From Calliopum simillimum (taxonomy: Eukaryota > Arthropoda > Insecta > Diptera > Lauxaniidae): a stretch of DNA of 64,000 bases. The stretch lies in assembly GCA_951812925.1 (NCBI GenBank), contig OX638371.1, positions 80,361,697-80,425,696 on the forward strand. Reading direction: 5' to 3'. A program made the translations under genes and the position numbers. The notes beneath the pieces were generated by a model, which saw only the letters and a list, made by a program, of their open reading frames with translations, had not been told where the DNA came from and ran no database searches. This document shows positions 1 to 10,619 of the stretch, piece after piece. How positions within the stretch are numbered: position 1 is the stretch's first letter; every line of letters begins with the position of its first letter.

Positions 1-145
1 AAAAAGTTGTTAAGGTTTAAGTGAAATAAGACCACTTCGATTTTCATGGAAAACACAAATTGCTTTTTTAATTTTTGTTGAAAAAATTAATTTTTTCTAT
101 GAAAATCGAAATGGTCTTATTTCACTAATACCTTAATAACTTTTA
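1..145. repeat. Palindromic MITE-like element
   Basis: The first ~52 bases and bases ~93-144 are near-perfect reverse complements, each carrying GAAATAAGACCA / TGGTCTTATTTC, around a ~40-bp T-rich loop. This is the structure of a short fold-back MITE. No coding potential. The element begins at or just before the window edge, so its left boundary is not secure. Confidence 0.75.
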
Positions 146-868
146 CAAAAATCATCCGATTTTGCTAAAATTGAACTCCAGATATTTGCAATTAAATACG
201 CTATTGAACTAAAATACAAAAAATATATGTTTGTATAAGCTACTAGCAAAAAAACCGTGTTTAATTTGGCTTAAACACGAAAAAGTGTAAAAAACTACTA
301 TAAAAATGAACTTTACGTTGCTATAACTCAGCCAATTTGAATCGGATCTTAGATATTGGAACACTTGTTGGAAGTTTAGGAAGTTTTCTCTATAATACTG
401 TAAAAACATATTCGATCGAAATTGGTTTTCTCAAAATATGTTCGAAAAAATGGAGCTATAACCTCAAAAATTGAAAAGGTCGATTATCTCGAGAACGGCC
501 CCTAGGAAAAAAAAATAAATGCGATTTTTGGACTCAGCGACATCAAATTAGTTTAGAAAATATGGTCTGCAAAATGTTACACACACATATTAATTATTTG
601 TAATGTAGTGTATTTATAATAAATTGAAATTGAATCGCCGCCTAACAGCTCTGGTAGAAACTGGAACTGCAAACTCTGCTTGGATGAATATAGTAGACTA
701 AAAGGATCCAAACATGATCCCTGCGGGAAATAAATATCATTTTTTCAGTTGTTTTTTGTGATATAGTATACCGCAATATATATAAGTATGCGAAAAATAC
801 ATAGGGCTGCAAAAGAAATATTTTTCATTAGTTTTTTGAGTTAATACAGATTTACTTGATTTAATTAT
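146..868. other. Non-coding AT-rich DNA with a repeat fragment
   Basis: No gene is supported. The stretch around 440-580 (TCTCGAGAACGGC followed by GATTTTTGGACTCAGC) resembles 46,480-46,580, so both are probably fragments of one dispersed repeat. The rest is unremarkable AT-rich sequence. Confidence 0.5.
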
Positions 869-1220
869 CAAGACATCCTTGCTGAATAATGTAAAAATTG
901 CTGTTTTTGCTAATGGCACATATATCCATAATCTTCCTCACTTAACTTTATCTTCCAACTTTTCCAATTGGATCCTTACTTTCCAAGTTATCATCCAGTC
1001 AAATAAATTACTAAATTATATTTGTATGGAGTTTATATATCTTCACTTCGGTAGATGATAATTCGGAAAATAATAATCCAATTGGCAAAGTTGAAAGGTA
1101 AGTTTAATGAGGAAAATTATGGCTATTCGATGTCATTGGCAGACATGAACTAAGCTGTTTACTGTGAGGGTGACATAATTTTAAAAATACCTCAAAACAG
1201 TGATTTTCATTATATGGGAA
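869..1220. repeat. Fold-back repeat, family A, copy 1
   Basis: Bases ~869-1000 are the inverted complement of ~1042-1220, sharing for example CCAATTGGATCCTTACTTTCC against GGAAAATAATAATCCAATTGG. The same words recur at 16,990-17,759 and 31,768-31,922, so this is a dispersed family. It contains no coding region and is probably a non-autonomous DNA element with long imperfect inverted arms. Confidence 0.7.
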
Positions 1221-1364
1221 AATTATAACAGTTCAACAGACTGAATAGGTAAAGTTATGTAAAACTATGTTTCTTCAACCTATTAATGCTTAGCACTTAT
1301 TTTGGTCAAACTAGTTTTTCTGAACTATAACTCCACGATTTCTCCCAGAAGAAGTAACTTTCAG

Positions 1365-1514
1365 TTTCGAAAATGGTTTAGTGTTTATCAAACTTGCTCT
1401 AAAACGAAAATCAAACGTGCCGTCGAAGAACAGAAATTAATCAGTCAAAGATCAGAACATAGATATTTATATAACAAAGTATGTGAAAAGTACATAGTAA
1501 AAAAAATTATTTAA
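1365..1514 (+). CDS. Possible last coding exon of a plus-strand gene (partial)
   Basis: A good 3' splice site (GTAACTTTCAG) is followed at 1365 by a 49-codon open frame ending in TAA at 1512. Its composition is coding-like, polar and basic (KTKIKRAVEEQKLISQRSEH), unlike the surrounding repeats. Downstream DNA has the look of a dipteran 3' UTR with clustered AATAAA signals, consistent with a terminal exon. The upstream exons are not visible, because 1-1220 is repeat DNA and they may lie before the window. I do not recognise the family. It could also be a fortuitous ORF. Confidence 0.35.
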   Translation, partial: FRKWFSVYQTCSKTKIKRAVEEQKLISQRSEHRYLYNKVCEKYIVKKII

Positions 1515-2560
1515 TTGTAGTATAGATACTTTTAGTTTATATAACGTATAGCTAAGTACATATTTAGAGACTTGCAAAAATTGATACAGTATTTTTTTTT
1601 AAATATATATATATTTAGTGAAATAATATTGTTGATGCACTGAGATAAATATTTGCTTATTTTTATATAGCACTATGATTTTCTTGTATTTAGACTGTTA
1701 ATTCCAGTTTTACATCCACATATTATTGTGGTAAGTATTGTATTGAAATTCACATTTACTACTACTACTACACATAGTTTCATTAAAATGTTACATACTG
1801 TTATTCACATTAGGCAACAAGTGTATAAAATCATACAACTGTAATAACAGAATAAGACAAACGGAAAATATTTTAAAATTAAATCTAAAAACTTGTTAGC
1901 TAACATACAATTTATTTTACCTATAAGCTCATTATTGTTTTGCTTCTAAGCTCAACTTTTATTAATAGTAGCACCCTGTAAAAACTTTAGTTTCTTTGAG
2001 TGTAAAATGTACATATGTACATGCATATATCATGCAAAAAGCATTTTGCACTCTTTGAAAATGGACGAGAATGTCTAGTCTTTAAAATTTATCTAAGCAA
2101 CACAGAATTGTTTTATTTATAATTTGTAATTTTTTATTTTTATACTTAAAGATAATACTTTTAATTAGTAGTTTTTTGGCCGAATTTGGTGCAATATTTT
2201 TTTTAATTTAGTCGTTAAATAAAATTATAATAATCTTAAAGTATTAGTTCATATGATTATATTAAATATTATTATTGTGTTTGTTTCAATGTATGTAATT
2301 ACATTTAGTTTATATTTTAATTATAGTTATTATATTATTTATAATTATTAGGTTTTTAGTAGCAAGACAGCATTTTTTTGTGAGCAATGTATATTTTTTG
2401 TGTTTTTTTTCACTTGATACTTTTACATACAGCTAGATACACCAAAGAATATTTTAATCATATATATGTAAATATAAATAAATATTTATTAAAATAAATA
2501 AAATAAAAAATTTAAAAAAAAATAAATATTTGAATGTTTTTGATTTAATCCTCATTTGAT
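1515..2560 (+). other. Possible 3' UTR following the 1365-1514 exon
   Basis: Low-repeat T/A-rich sequence with short ATGTACATATG-type words, ending in a cluster of AATAAA/AAATAAAT hexamers at about 2475-2530 and an A-rich stretch. It has no long ORF on either strand. This fits a 3' UTR with its cleavage region, but the assignment depends on the weak exon call upstream. Confidence 0.35.
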
Positions 2561-2689
2561 TTCAAATGAAAAGGTTTATTTAAAAAAAAAAACAAGAAAT
2601 CGGTCCAAATTTTTATTAAATATTATAAAAGAGCTAAAATAAATTTGATCCGTTGCTGAATAAGTATGTGTGACCGATTACCGTGGAAA

Positions 2690-3460
2690 TTTATATATGA
2701 AGCAAAACATGCCAAGCGTACCAGCTGAAAATTTTTTTGTCTCCGATTTAGCTAAAATTTGGTAATATGGTAGATTCGTTGTGCAAAAATAAAATTCCGG
2801 GATGATTTGGTTCTAGTACTGTTTGTTGTTTAATTACAGGATGTTGAATTTGGCGTTTTTAGTCATTTTCATGAAAAGGATGTTTTTTTCAACAATTTAA
2901 AGTTTATAAATTGATATATGTTAGTAACTGATCTCATTTATTTTTAGGAGTTTTTTTTTTTTCACCAAAATTTTTTAAACTTAAAAATACTTTAGATTTT
3001 TTTTAAAAAAAACCCCCTTAAATTTTTTTTAAAAGTACTTTAAATTAAAGCATAATTTATAAGCTTTAAAATTATGTATGACTCAACATGGGATTCGATC
3101 TCTAGATGAGAGTTTTTGGCTTTTGAACGCCAGCGGCAGGCAAAACTCTTTGTTTACTCAAGAGGAAGGCATCTTCCGAAAAAAGTGTACTAGGCATAGA
3201 ATGCTTAGAATCGTTCAAGAAATACGTGTGAATTTTTTTGGAATTTTTTTAAACTTTTTTTTTTAATAATTTTTAAAAATTTTTTTTTTAAATTTTTTCA
3301 AAAATTACTCATCGAAAAGAAAAATTTTTTTTAACTTTGAAAAAAATTCCCAAAAATTTCGCACGTATTTCTTGAAGGATTCTAAGCATTTTAAGCCTAG
3401 TACACTTTTTTCGTAAGATGCCTTCCTCTTAAGTAAACAAAGAGTTTCGCCTACCGGTTT
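2690..3460. repeat. Fold-back repeat, family B, copy 1 (one full arm plus inner stem)
   Basis: This is the same sequence as the left arm of the complete element at 18,318-19,446 (CATGCCAAG, GGCGTTTTTAGT, AATTAAAGCATAATTTATAAGC, GAGGAAGGCATCTT). Only the inner part of the second arm is present: 3161-3232 pairs with 3361-3445. Open frames here are repeat-derived and differ between copies, so none is called. Confidence 0.75.
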
Positions 3461-3616
3461 TTACCTGTCGGCTACACGTGTAATGCCTCACGTATATAAA
3501 TAACATCGGGACAATTTCCATTCTTTTGGCCCTCTGTAGCGACGCACAAACGGAAATGCTATTATTTCATAAAATTTCGAGTTTTTGGGGATTATACCTA
3601 TTATTATCATATTAAC

Positions 3617-4872
3617 TTTTACACTGTTCGACACAAAAAAAACACATGAGAAAATCCAAAAAATTCTTAAGTAGACGTTAAAAAAAGCCCCGTGTCTCGT
3701 GGTTTTTCTCCAGCACGTAACATTTTTTTTTATCGATTTTTGAAGTTTTTTTATCCACTGTACATGAAAAAAAAAACAAAAATACCGCAATCTTGTGTTA
3801 AATCGATGAATTTAACTACATATATGATCTGAGGTGTACCATGTGTTCAGCACACTTATGCAAGATATTGCGGGGAATATTTTTGTAGAAAATTTTAACA
3901 CTGCACAACCCCTACATGTGGGTAATTTTTGCCCTTTTCTTAAAAATGACACCTAAGACAGGGGAACATTGAGTCAGTATGCACTACTGAAATATTTGCT
4001 ATACAAACTACTAGTTGCTGAACACTAAAAAAGCAAAATTTTATCCCGAAAGCAAAAAAATCGTTAAAATCAGTAAGCAGTTCTAACAATAAATATTTTC
4101 CAAATTTCACACCACTGTAAAACTCTAAAACTACATATTGGACAAAACTCGTTCACACAAGATCTTAACGAAATCACACAAGGATCATTTTCCTAGAACA
4201 CATTAACCGATTATATCCAGTTTTTATGGGTCTTTTTGATCCCTTTTTCTAATGCTGGGCCACAATGGGTTAAACAAATTTGCATAAATATCCTGCAAAA
4301 ACCGAAAAATTCTTAAAACTTAAGGTAAGCACGTCAGGTATATAATTAATATGCAATGCGAAAAGTCCTAATTGATTTTAACGATTTTTTGGTTTCGGGC
4401 TTAAATTTCGACCTTTAAGTGTTTAGAAACTAGTAGTGAAATTTTATAGCAAATATTTCTGTAGTACATACCTGCTGACTCAATATTCCCCTGTTTTGGG
4501 TGTCATTTTTATACCTTTTTCAGAAAAGGGTAAAAATGACCCACATGTGGGCGTTAAACAGGGTTAAAATTTTCTAAAAAAGTATTTCCCGCAACATCCT
4601 GCATTAGTTTGCTAAACACATGATACACCTCAGATGTAAGGATCATATAGTTAAATTCATCGATTTAACACAAGAATGCGGTATTTTTGTTTTTTTCTTG
4701 TAAGAAAACTTCAAAAATCGTTTAAAAAAAATGTGACGTGCTGGGGAAAAACCACGAGACACGGGCATTTTAACGTCTACTTTAAGAATTTTTTGGATTT
4801 TTTCATGTGTTTTAGAAACATTTTCTCATATGTTTTACAAAAAGTTCGAAATTGTCGAACAGTGTTATTATA
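3617..4872. repeat. 1.25-kb fold-back element, family C (arms ~460-510 bp)
   Basis: Bases ~3617-4072 and ~4362-4872 are reverse complements of each other throughout, around a ~290-bp loop. Matching landmarks are ACACTGTTCGACA / GTCGAACAGTGT, GTCTCGTGGTTTTTC / GAAAAACCACGAGAC and CCTACATGTGGG / CCCACATGTGGG. The small frames seen in each arm are mirror copies with no recognisable domain. A solo arm of the same family lies at 32,560-32,815. Confidence 0.85.
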
Positions 4873-4876
4873 CCTA

Positions 4877-5306
4877 CATATGTGACCGTCTTGTGGAAAA
4901 GGACCTTTATCTTCATAAAATAAAAAACTGTTTTTTATGCATTTTCTAAAAATACATACAATTTTGAATAAAATGACACCTCGATCACTGGAATATTCCA
5001 AAAATTGACTGAGTTATGGCATTTTCAAATCTTAAAATGAAAAACTCCAGTTTGTAGATACCGAAGTTCGAAGATTCTCAATTATCAATTTTTACAGAGT
5101 AGAGGTTCGGTAAGACCGCTTTCATTGGTATATGTAATTTGATAATCGACCTCAAATCAGTTGTAAAATGTTCAGCACATGTCTAAGCACTGAACTCCAC
5201 TTTAAACTGTAAACTGGTAAAATTGGCCCTATCTCTTATTTTTAGCTGTACTGCTAAATTTTGTGAGTGAAGATAAGGTACATTTTTCAATAGACGGTCA
5301 CATATG
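4877..5306. mobile_element. TIR element with CTA target-site duplication
   Basis: A perfect 15-bp inverted pair, CATATGTGACCGTCT at 4877-4891 and AGACGGTCACATATG at 5292-5306, bounds 430 bp. It is flanked on both sides by CTA, a plausible 3-bp target-site duplication. The interior is non-coding. It inserted at the outer tip of the family C palindrome. The superfamily is not assigned: a 3-bp duplication is compatible with PIF/Harbinger-type insertion, but the termini alone do not prove it. Confidence 0.65.
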
Positions 5307-6510
5307 CTAGATCAATTCTATACGTCAGGTATTTATATTTTATTTTTCAAATGCTATCGAAATTTTAACGAAAATTGAATTTGGTTTTTTAGTTTTTTGC
5401 CTGATTATAAAATTTCTATATGTAAAATACCTTCTAATGAATTACAGAACAAATTATGCATTTATTCAGAGCCTCATTCTAATGTGCTCAACCAATACGT
5501 ATAAAATTAAATATTGCGATAATAAAAAAGTATGTTAAATCAAGACCATGACATCCGCTTAATCTAATTTTTTAATTTTAATTTGGATTTTTTTACTTTT
5601 TTTTTTGACAAAGTCAACTTGCAAAGTTTGAAATATATGAAAAAACATTTTTCGGAAGTCACACGTTTGTATGTAAGATTCTAAACTACATAGATTTGAT
5701 AACCTCTTGCCATTTTTGTTTGTATAAAACAACGAAACTATTTTTAATACTTATATCATAGTCTAAAAAGAATAAATTGATTAATGCTGGGCAATTCCAA
5801 GAAATGCTATGTTCAGAAAGTTTTAGTGTCAGAGATATTAGCATGCGAAAAGAAAAATTTTGATAATTAACTCATACAAATTTATGAAATATTAGTATAT
5901 CAAATTTAAAACAAGAGGATGTAAGTCTTGATATATAGAATATAATTTGTGATGACAATTTAAAATAATTCAACCCCTGTCTCATAAATTATTAAAAATT
6001 TAATATAACATGGTAAATTTGGTTTGATTATGTGAGTACCTTAAAATAAAGATTATTTTGGTGTCAGTGTCATTATTAATTGAAATCAACGATGCTGGCG
6101 CTCTTAAAGTTAACCCACTTTTTTTCATATGCGATAGAAATCATCAATTAAGAATTTTTAATAGAAAAATATGCCCATCTTCTAGTCAAGAATCTATTTA
6201 AGCCATCAAATATCATTTAATAAAATGTCAATAAAATAAGGTTAGTTATAAATTGAGAATGCTGAAAACTATAATATGGAACACTAGAGAACAAATTTCT
6301 TCAAACAAAATATATCAAAAGTTTTTGACAAACTTAATGATTTTCGTAGCATAATTTAGAAGATATTCACATTTATTGTTCTATCAAATTGCTATTGAAT
6401 TGCACCATCAAGTCAACTATTAACAAATCGATATAAATAAAAAAAATATTTAAAGCATAGGGAATAAAATTTCATTTCAGATAAAGTGATGCGAACAAGG
6501 TTCAAATCTT
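5307..6510. other. Non-coding AT-rich DNA
   Basis: No ORF, repeat partner or RNA gene that I can support. Contains short homopolymer T runs near 5590-5605. It may include old degraded repeats. Confidence 0.5.
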
Positions 6511-7330
6511 CTTCACCTGTGTCAAATAGTTTCAGAGATATGACCAATTTGATTTTTTTAGAATGAGGAGGCGTGGCTCCACCCATTTCTAATTGATCAG
6601 TACCAATTAGATATATACCAAATGGCATTCCCCTGAGTCCAATAATTCCAGAGATACGACGAATTTCGTGTGGCATCACCAATTTTTTTATTGGATACTA
6701 TTCATTTAAGTATTGTTCACATATGTACCAAATCTCATTCTCCTATGTCAAATAGTTTCCTAGATAGGATTGATTGTTTCCTAATTTTTATGTATATAGC
6801 GTTTTACCGACCTTCAACAGCCTGGCGGAACGGTCAAATATGTTCCGATCGAGACCAAATTTTTTGCTTGGTGTCTATACCAAAGAAACAAAAATAAGAA
6901 AAGGAAATTACAGTGGCATATCCTCACTTTACCTGAAATCAAATATTATTCACATGTGTAAAATAGTTTCAGAGATATGACAGATTTTTTATTTTTTTAC
7001 GGAAGGAGGGGGCTTTTCCCCACCCATTTTTTATTGAGCATTTTTTGCCCACTGCCAATTAGATATGTACTGAATCTCATTCTACTGAGTCCAATATTTT
7101 CAGAGATACGATGAATTTCGGGTAGAAGGGGCGTGGTATCGCCCATTTTTTTAATGAATGCTATTTACTCAAGTATTATTCATATACGTACCAAATTTCA
7201 TATACCTATGTCGAATAGTTTCAAAGGTAAGACTAATTCTTTCTTTCATAGAAAAAGCGTTTTTCCAACCTTCAACGGCCTGGGAGCACGGTCAAATATT
7301 TTCCTTACACCAATAGGAAACTTTTAAGCC
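6511..7330. repeat. Two tandem copies of a ~440-460-bp unit
   Basis: The sequence from TCAAATAGTTTCAGAGATATGA (6522) to ACGGTCAAATATGTTCC (~6830) is repeated from ~6958 to ~7300 with about 437-458 bp periodicity. Each copy carries a GGCGTGG word and the phrase CCAATTAGATAT. Small ORFs in each unit are parallel shadows of the repeat. Likely a piece of a dispersed transposon family with internal repeats. Confidence 0.7.
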
Positions 7331-7952
7331 CCTGGGAGCGAGATATATTTAATTTAAATTTTTGCCATATAACACATAATGGGCCTAATGTCCATGTTTC
7401 AGTTAATCGTAACATCTCATTATGGGATGTTAGTAGTAGTAAGTGCTCTACAACAAATACCAAATGTGTCTGTCGAGCAAGCATCATTTAAGCAATAGTT
7501 GACATAAGCATATTGAAAATTATAAACACATAGATGGGAATATTTTTTTTTTTTTTTTTTCGATAAACAAGTCTGCAGTAAAAATATAAGACAGTCTATA
7601 AAGAATACTTGTTCACGATTAGTACTAACCCGAAACTAGTGAAAAAGGGATACAGTGAGGGCCAGTCTCATATCAGTTTGTAGTTAGTTGGGGAAAATAA
7701 ATTTTACTTTTGAAATAATTTGTATTTTGTGTCACTTGAATTGTGTGTCAAAATAAATTGAATCTGTCATTTTTAAAAGGGGATATGTGCCGCTCGGCTG
7801 AAAATTGCTTTTCCACTTTTTTGCCGTTGTGGCAATGGAACTGGTTGGTAAATCTTTTTTCCAAGTACGTAGACTACTACTTAATATCAATGTTACTTAA
7901 CCCCTATCACTCAAATTGCATTAAAATAAAATTTACCAAACTTATCAGAGTT
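7331..7952. other. Non-coding DNA with a 20-bp poly-T tract
   Basis: No gene is supported. A T-run of about 20 lies near 7541-7560. A short symmetrical word pair, AACATCTCATTATGGGATGTT, occurs near 7410-7430. Confidence 0.4.
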
Positions 7953-8084
7953 TTTGAAATTTCGTAGGACATCAACACACAAAAAAGAACAGTTACTTAT
8001 ATGAAAAAGGGGTTGAACTCGGACTAGTACTGGTTGATAAAGGACTAGTGAACTACACTTAAACTATTCCGTTTGCCTGCAGGG
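7953..8084. repeat. Dispersed repeat, family G, copy 1
   Basis: This ~130-bp segment (TTTCGTAGGACATCAACACAC ... GGACTAGTACTGGTTGAT ... CGTTTGCCTGCAGG) is present in inverted orientation at 57,874-58,006. The conserved ends suggest a small mobile element, but no terminal inverted repeat is clear. Confidence 0.7.
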
Positions 8085-9899
8085 AAGTAAGTACAAAAGG
8101 CGCAAAAGGGAATATTTACGTTTTTAATAATCAAGTACAAAATGGCACACATTCAGCACAATTGGCCTCAATTATCAAAATTTATATTATGTCCGAATTT
8201 AAACTCGAATTGTGACCATTTCTGAATACTTCATTTAAAAACGATTGAATTTAAAACATTTTTTTCCCTGCGTGTAAAACAAATGAAACATTACCAACGA
8301 CGTATATAAAAATATAAAAATATACGTCGTTGACATTACTACGTATATTTTTATTATTGTTTGTTTTATTTTGCTGAAAAAAAAAAAATTGGGCTTTTTT
8401 AAAGAGGGGATGAGCTGGGATTTTCTAAGCCATGGCAAAAGCCTCTAAAATCACCCCCCATTCACAAATTTTGTCGGACATTTTTTGTCAGAAACCTGTT
8501 CTTCAAGCTCTGTGTGAATTAAGTAAGTCCTTTTCTTGTTTCTAATTGAACGGTTCTGTTGTGATATTCTTTGCATCACAGATTGTTCGTGTGATATCTT
8601 ACATTTTTCTAAGGTCTTTAACCTCTACGCGACTTTCTGCTCCACTTGTAAGATTATTGTATATTTTCCATTTGTCCTGTCTCAACGCTTACCCCATTTT
8701 TTATTGAATGAATAAAATACTTTTTTCTTTTTTGGTGATATTTTTCTTCGCTCATTCAGTGTTTTTATTTTTTCTAAATTTGACGTTCAAAAGCTAATTT
8801 ACCGCGTGATCAATTGACCTTAGAACTATAAAACCCAATGGTGAATCTTATAGGCAATTTAACAAAACTACTCTATTTACTTAAATTCCCAATGCCATAT
8901 GATAATTTTTGATATGCACGCGATATCAATAAACCCATTTTACTAGCAATCAACCCTATTTGACATATGAAAAAAAAAGAAATCTATTTATGTATAAAGA
9001 AATGTCGCCATTCAATTAACATTTTTTTTTAATTTTTCAATTTCAAACATTACAATATGTAACACCAACGAAGCAATAGCTTTTAATTCAAACTATCCCA
9101 TCAATACTTCCAACTTTAAAGGAAAGACGTCAGAGGGGAAGAAATGGCAGAACAACAAACTCTTTAAGTAATACGCGTCGTCTATTAACATATCATCCAT
9201 TGATCGCTGCGGTAATGGAAGCAGAGATACTTATAAAATACATATATATGTATGTATGTAGATTCTCTCTCATAGATTCTGTACAATTGGAAAACGCATC
9301 CAAATGTTAAAATGATAGGGCAACAACAATAAAAAGTTGTCTGCAATTTCCACTAGAAATACGGATGGGATGGGTACTTGTATCACAATGAATATACTCT
9401 GCATATGAACATTTAATGTACTTGTGATAGAAAACATTATGGGCCACATTTCCTTGAAATGGGTCAAAAGTCTATGAGACAGTATTCTCTATTTATTACT
9501 CATTTTGGATGTTTGCTATTGGATGCAATTCACCCAACGATCAATCGATCGTTCACTCGTGTGCTGTTCATCTTCCAGTTGAATTTCCATTTCATTTTTA
9601 ATTTAAAAACAAAACAAAAAAAAATAAATAAATAAAAATAAAATTAAATAAAAATAATTCATTTCTTAGAGATAACTTGACTGTGATGAAACAACTCAAA
9701 GGCACAGACAGACAGATAGATAGAGGCAAAAATAGGCTATTGAATTGAGAGATCGACACGATCGAATCGCTTGATATGACATCAACTGTGTAAATGGGTG
9801 GGTATGCGTTTAATTGCGTGTGTTTGTGTGTGCTTCAGCAGAGTCCTACATCAATAAACGAGCACTTGTACAAGCAGAATTTAGAAAACGACATTTTTC
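8085..9899. other. Low-repeat DNA upstream of the main gene
   Basis: No coding region supported. A 38-bp hairpin (CAACGACGTATAT ... ATATACGTCGTTG) sits at 8293-8331. Further on are CGATCAATCGATCG near 9540, TGTGTGTTTGTGTGTGC near 9820 and GACAGACAGATAGATAGA near 9705. In contrast to the flanks this stretch lacks obvious mobile elements, which would suit a regulatory region for the plus-strand gene starting at 10,551 (inference only). Confidence 0.4.
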
Positions 9900-10550
9900 A
9901 TTTCAAACTTTTTTAAGTAGAGCTTCTGGCAGTGCGTACTTCTGAGTGTTATTCGCAATCCAGCAGTTGTCGCGATAGGAAGTAAGAAACGTCGAGTCGT
10001 GTTCGATTCCTTGACCAGAAAAGTAATAAAAATTTAATTATTTAAAAAAAAAACTTGTGATTAAATTGCTTGAAGAATAAAAATTGTTCGGGATGAGTTT
10101 ACTAACACTACGATTTCATATGAATTTTTGTGTTTTAATGTCATAAAACTATTTTCAATCCATTGATAATTTGAGTCCTTTATAAAAATTAAGGCTTTAA
10201 GGAACTCAAAAAAAAAAAAAAAAAATTAAATAATAAATAATAATAATATTATAATTAATAATAATAAAATAATAAATAATTAAATAAAAATTATTAATGA
10301 AATAAACTTTGAAATAAAATAAAATAAATTGTAATTAAAGTGTATTGTGAAAAAATCAATATCGCAAAAAATTGATTCAAAATTTAAAAATTAAAACCAA
10401 AATCCAGTGTTAAGTGTGATAATTTTTTATCATTTTATTTTAGTTTGCTGGTTTCGCTGCTGAAATTTAATGCTGTTGTGGAAAATCAATGTACATTATT
10501 GGAAAACTCTTATACATATAAATAAATATTTGGAATAAATCTATTAAAAA
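9900..10550 (+). promoter_or_regulatory. Probable promoter-proximal region and 5' UTR of the repeat-protein gene
   Basis: A moderately GC-richer segment at ~9925-10,020 (GGCAGTGCGTACTTCTGAG ... GTCGCGATAGG) precedes AT-rich sequence leading straight to the ATG at 10,551, with no AG splice acceptor immediately upstream of the ATG. The start site is not resolved. GGCAGTGCG near 9929 is a weak initiator-like match, and GGAAGTAAG near 9980 could be a 5' UTR splice donor. This is position-based inference. Confidence 0.3.
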
Positions 10551-10619
10551 ATGTTGCCCTATCGGTGGGCTCTAATTGGAATTGCATTAGTAATTGCATC
10601 AGCAAATGGAGCATCTATA
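10551..10619 (+). CDS. Exon 1: signal peptide
   Basis: ATG at 10,551 opens 23 codons, MLPYRWALIGIALVIASANG then ASI, ending at a consensus donor GTAAGT in phase 0. The hydrophobic core IGIALVIA followed by small residues (SANGA) is a textbook secretory signal, with cleavage expected near ANG/A. The ORF continues to 10,736 only by reading into the intron. An isolated signal-peptide exon followed by a very long first intron is a common layout for insect secreted proteins. Confidence 0.8.

Noticed and set aside
3488..5001. Protein-coding ORFs at 3488-3790, 4676-4885 and 4777-5001
   Set aside because: They lie in the two arms of a palindrome and are mirror images of the same non-coding repeat. 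Similar frames recur at 32.4-32.7 kb.
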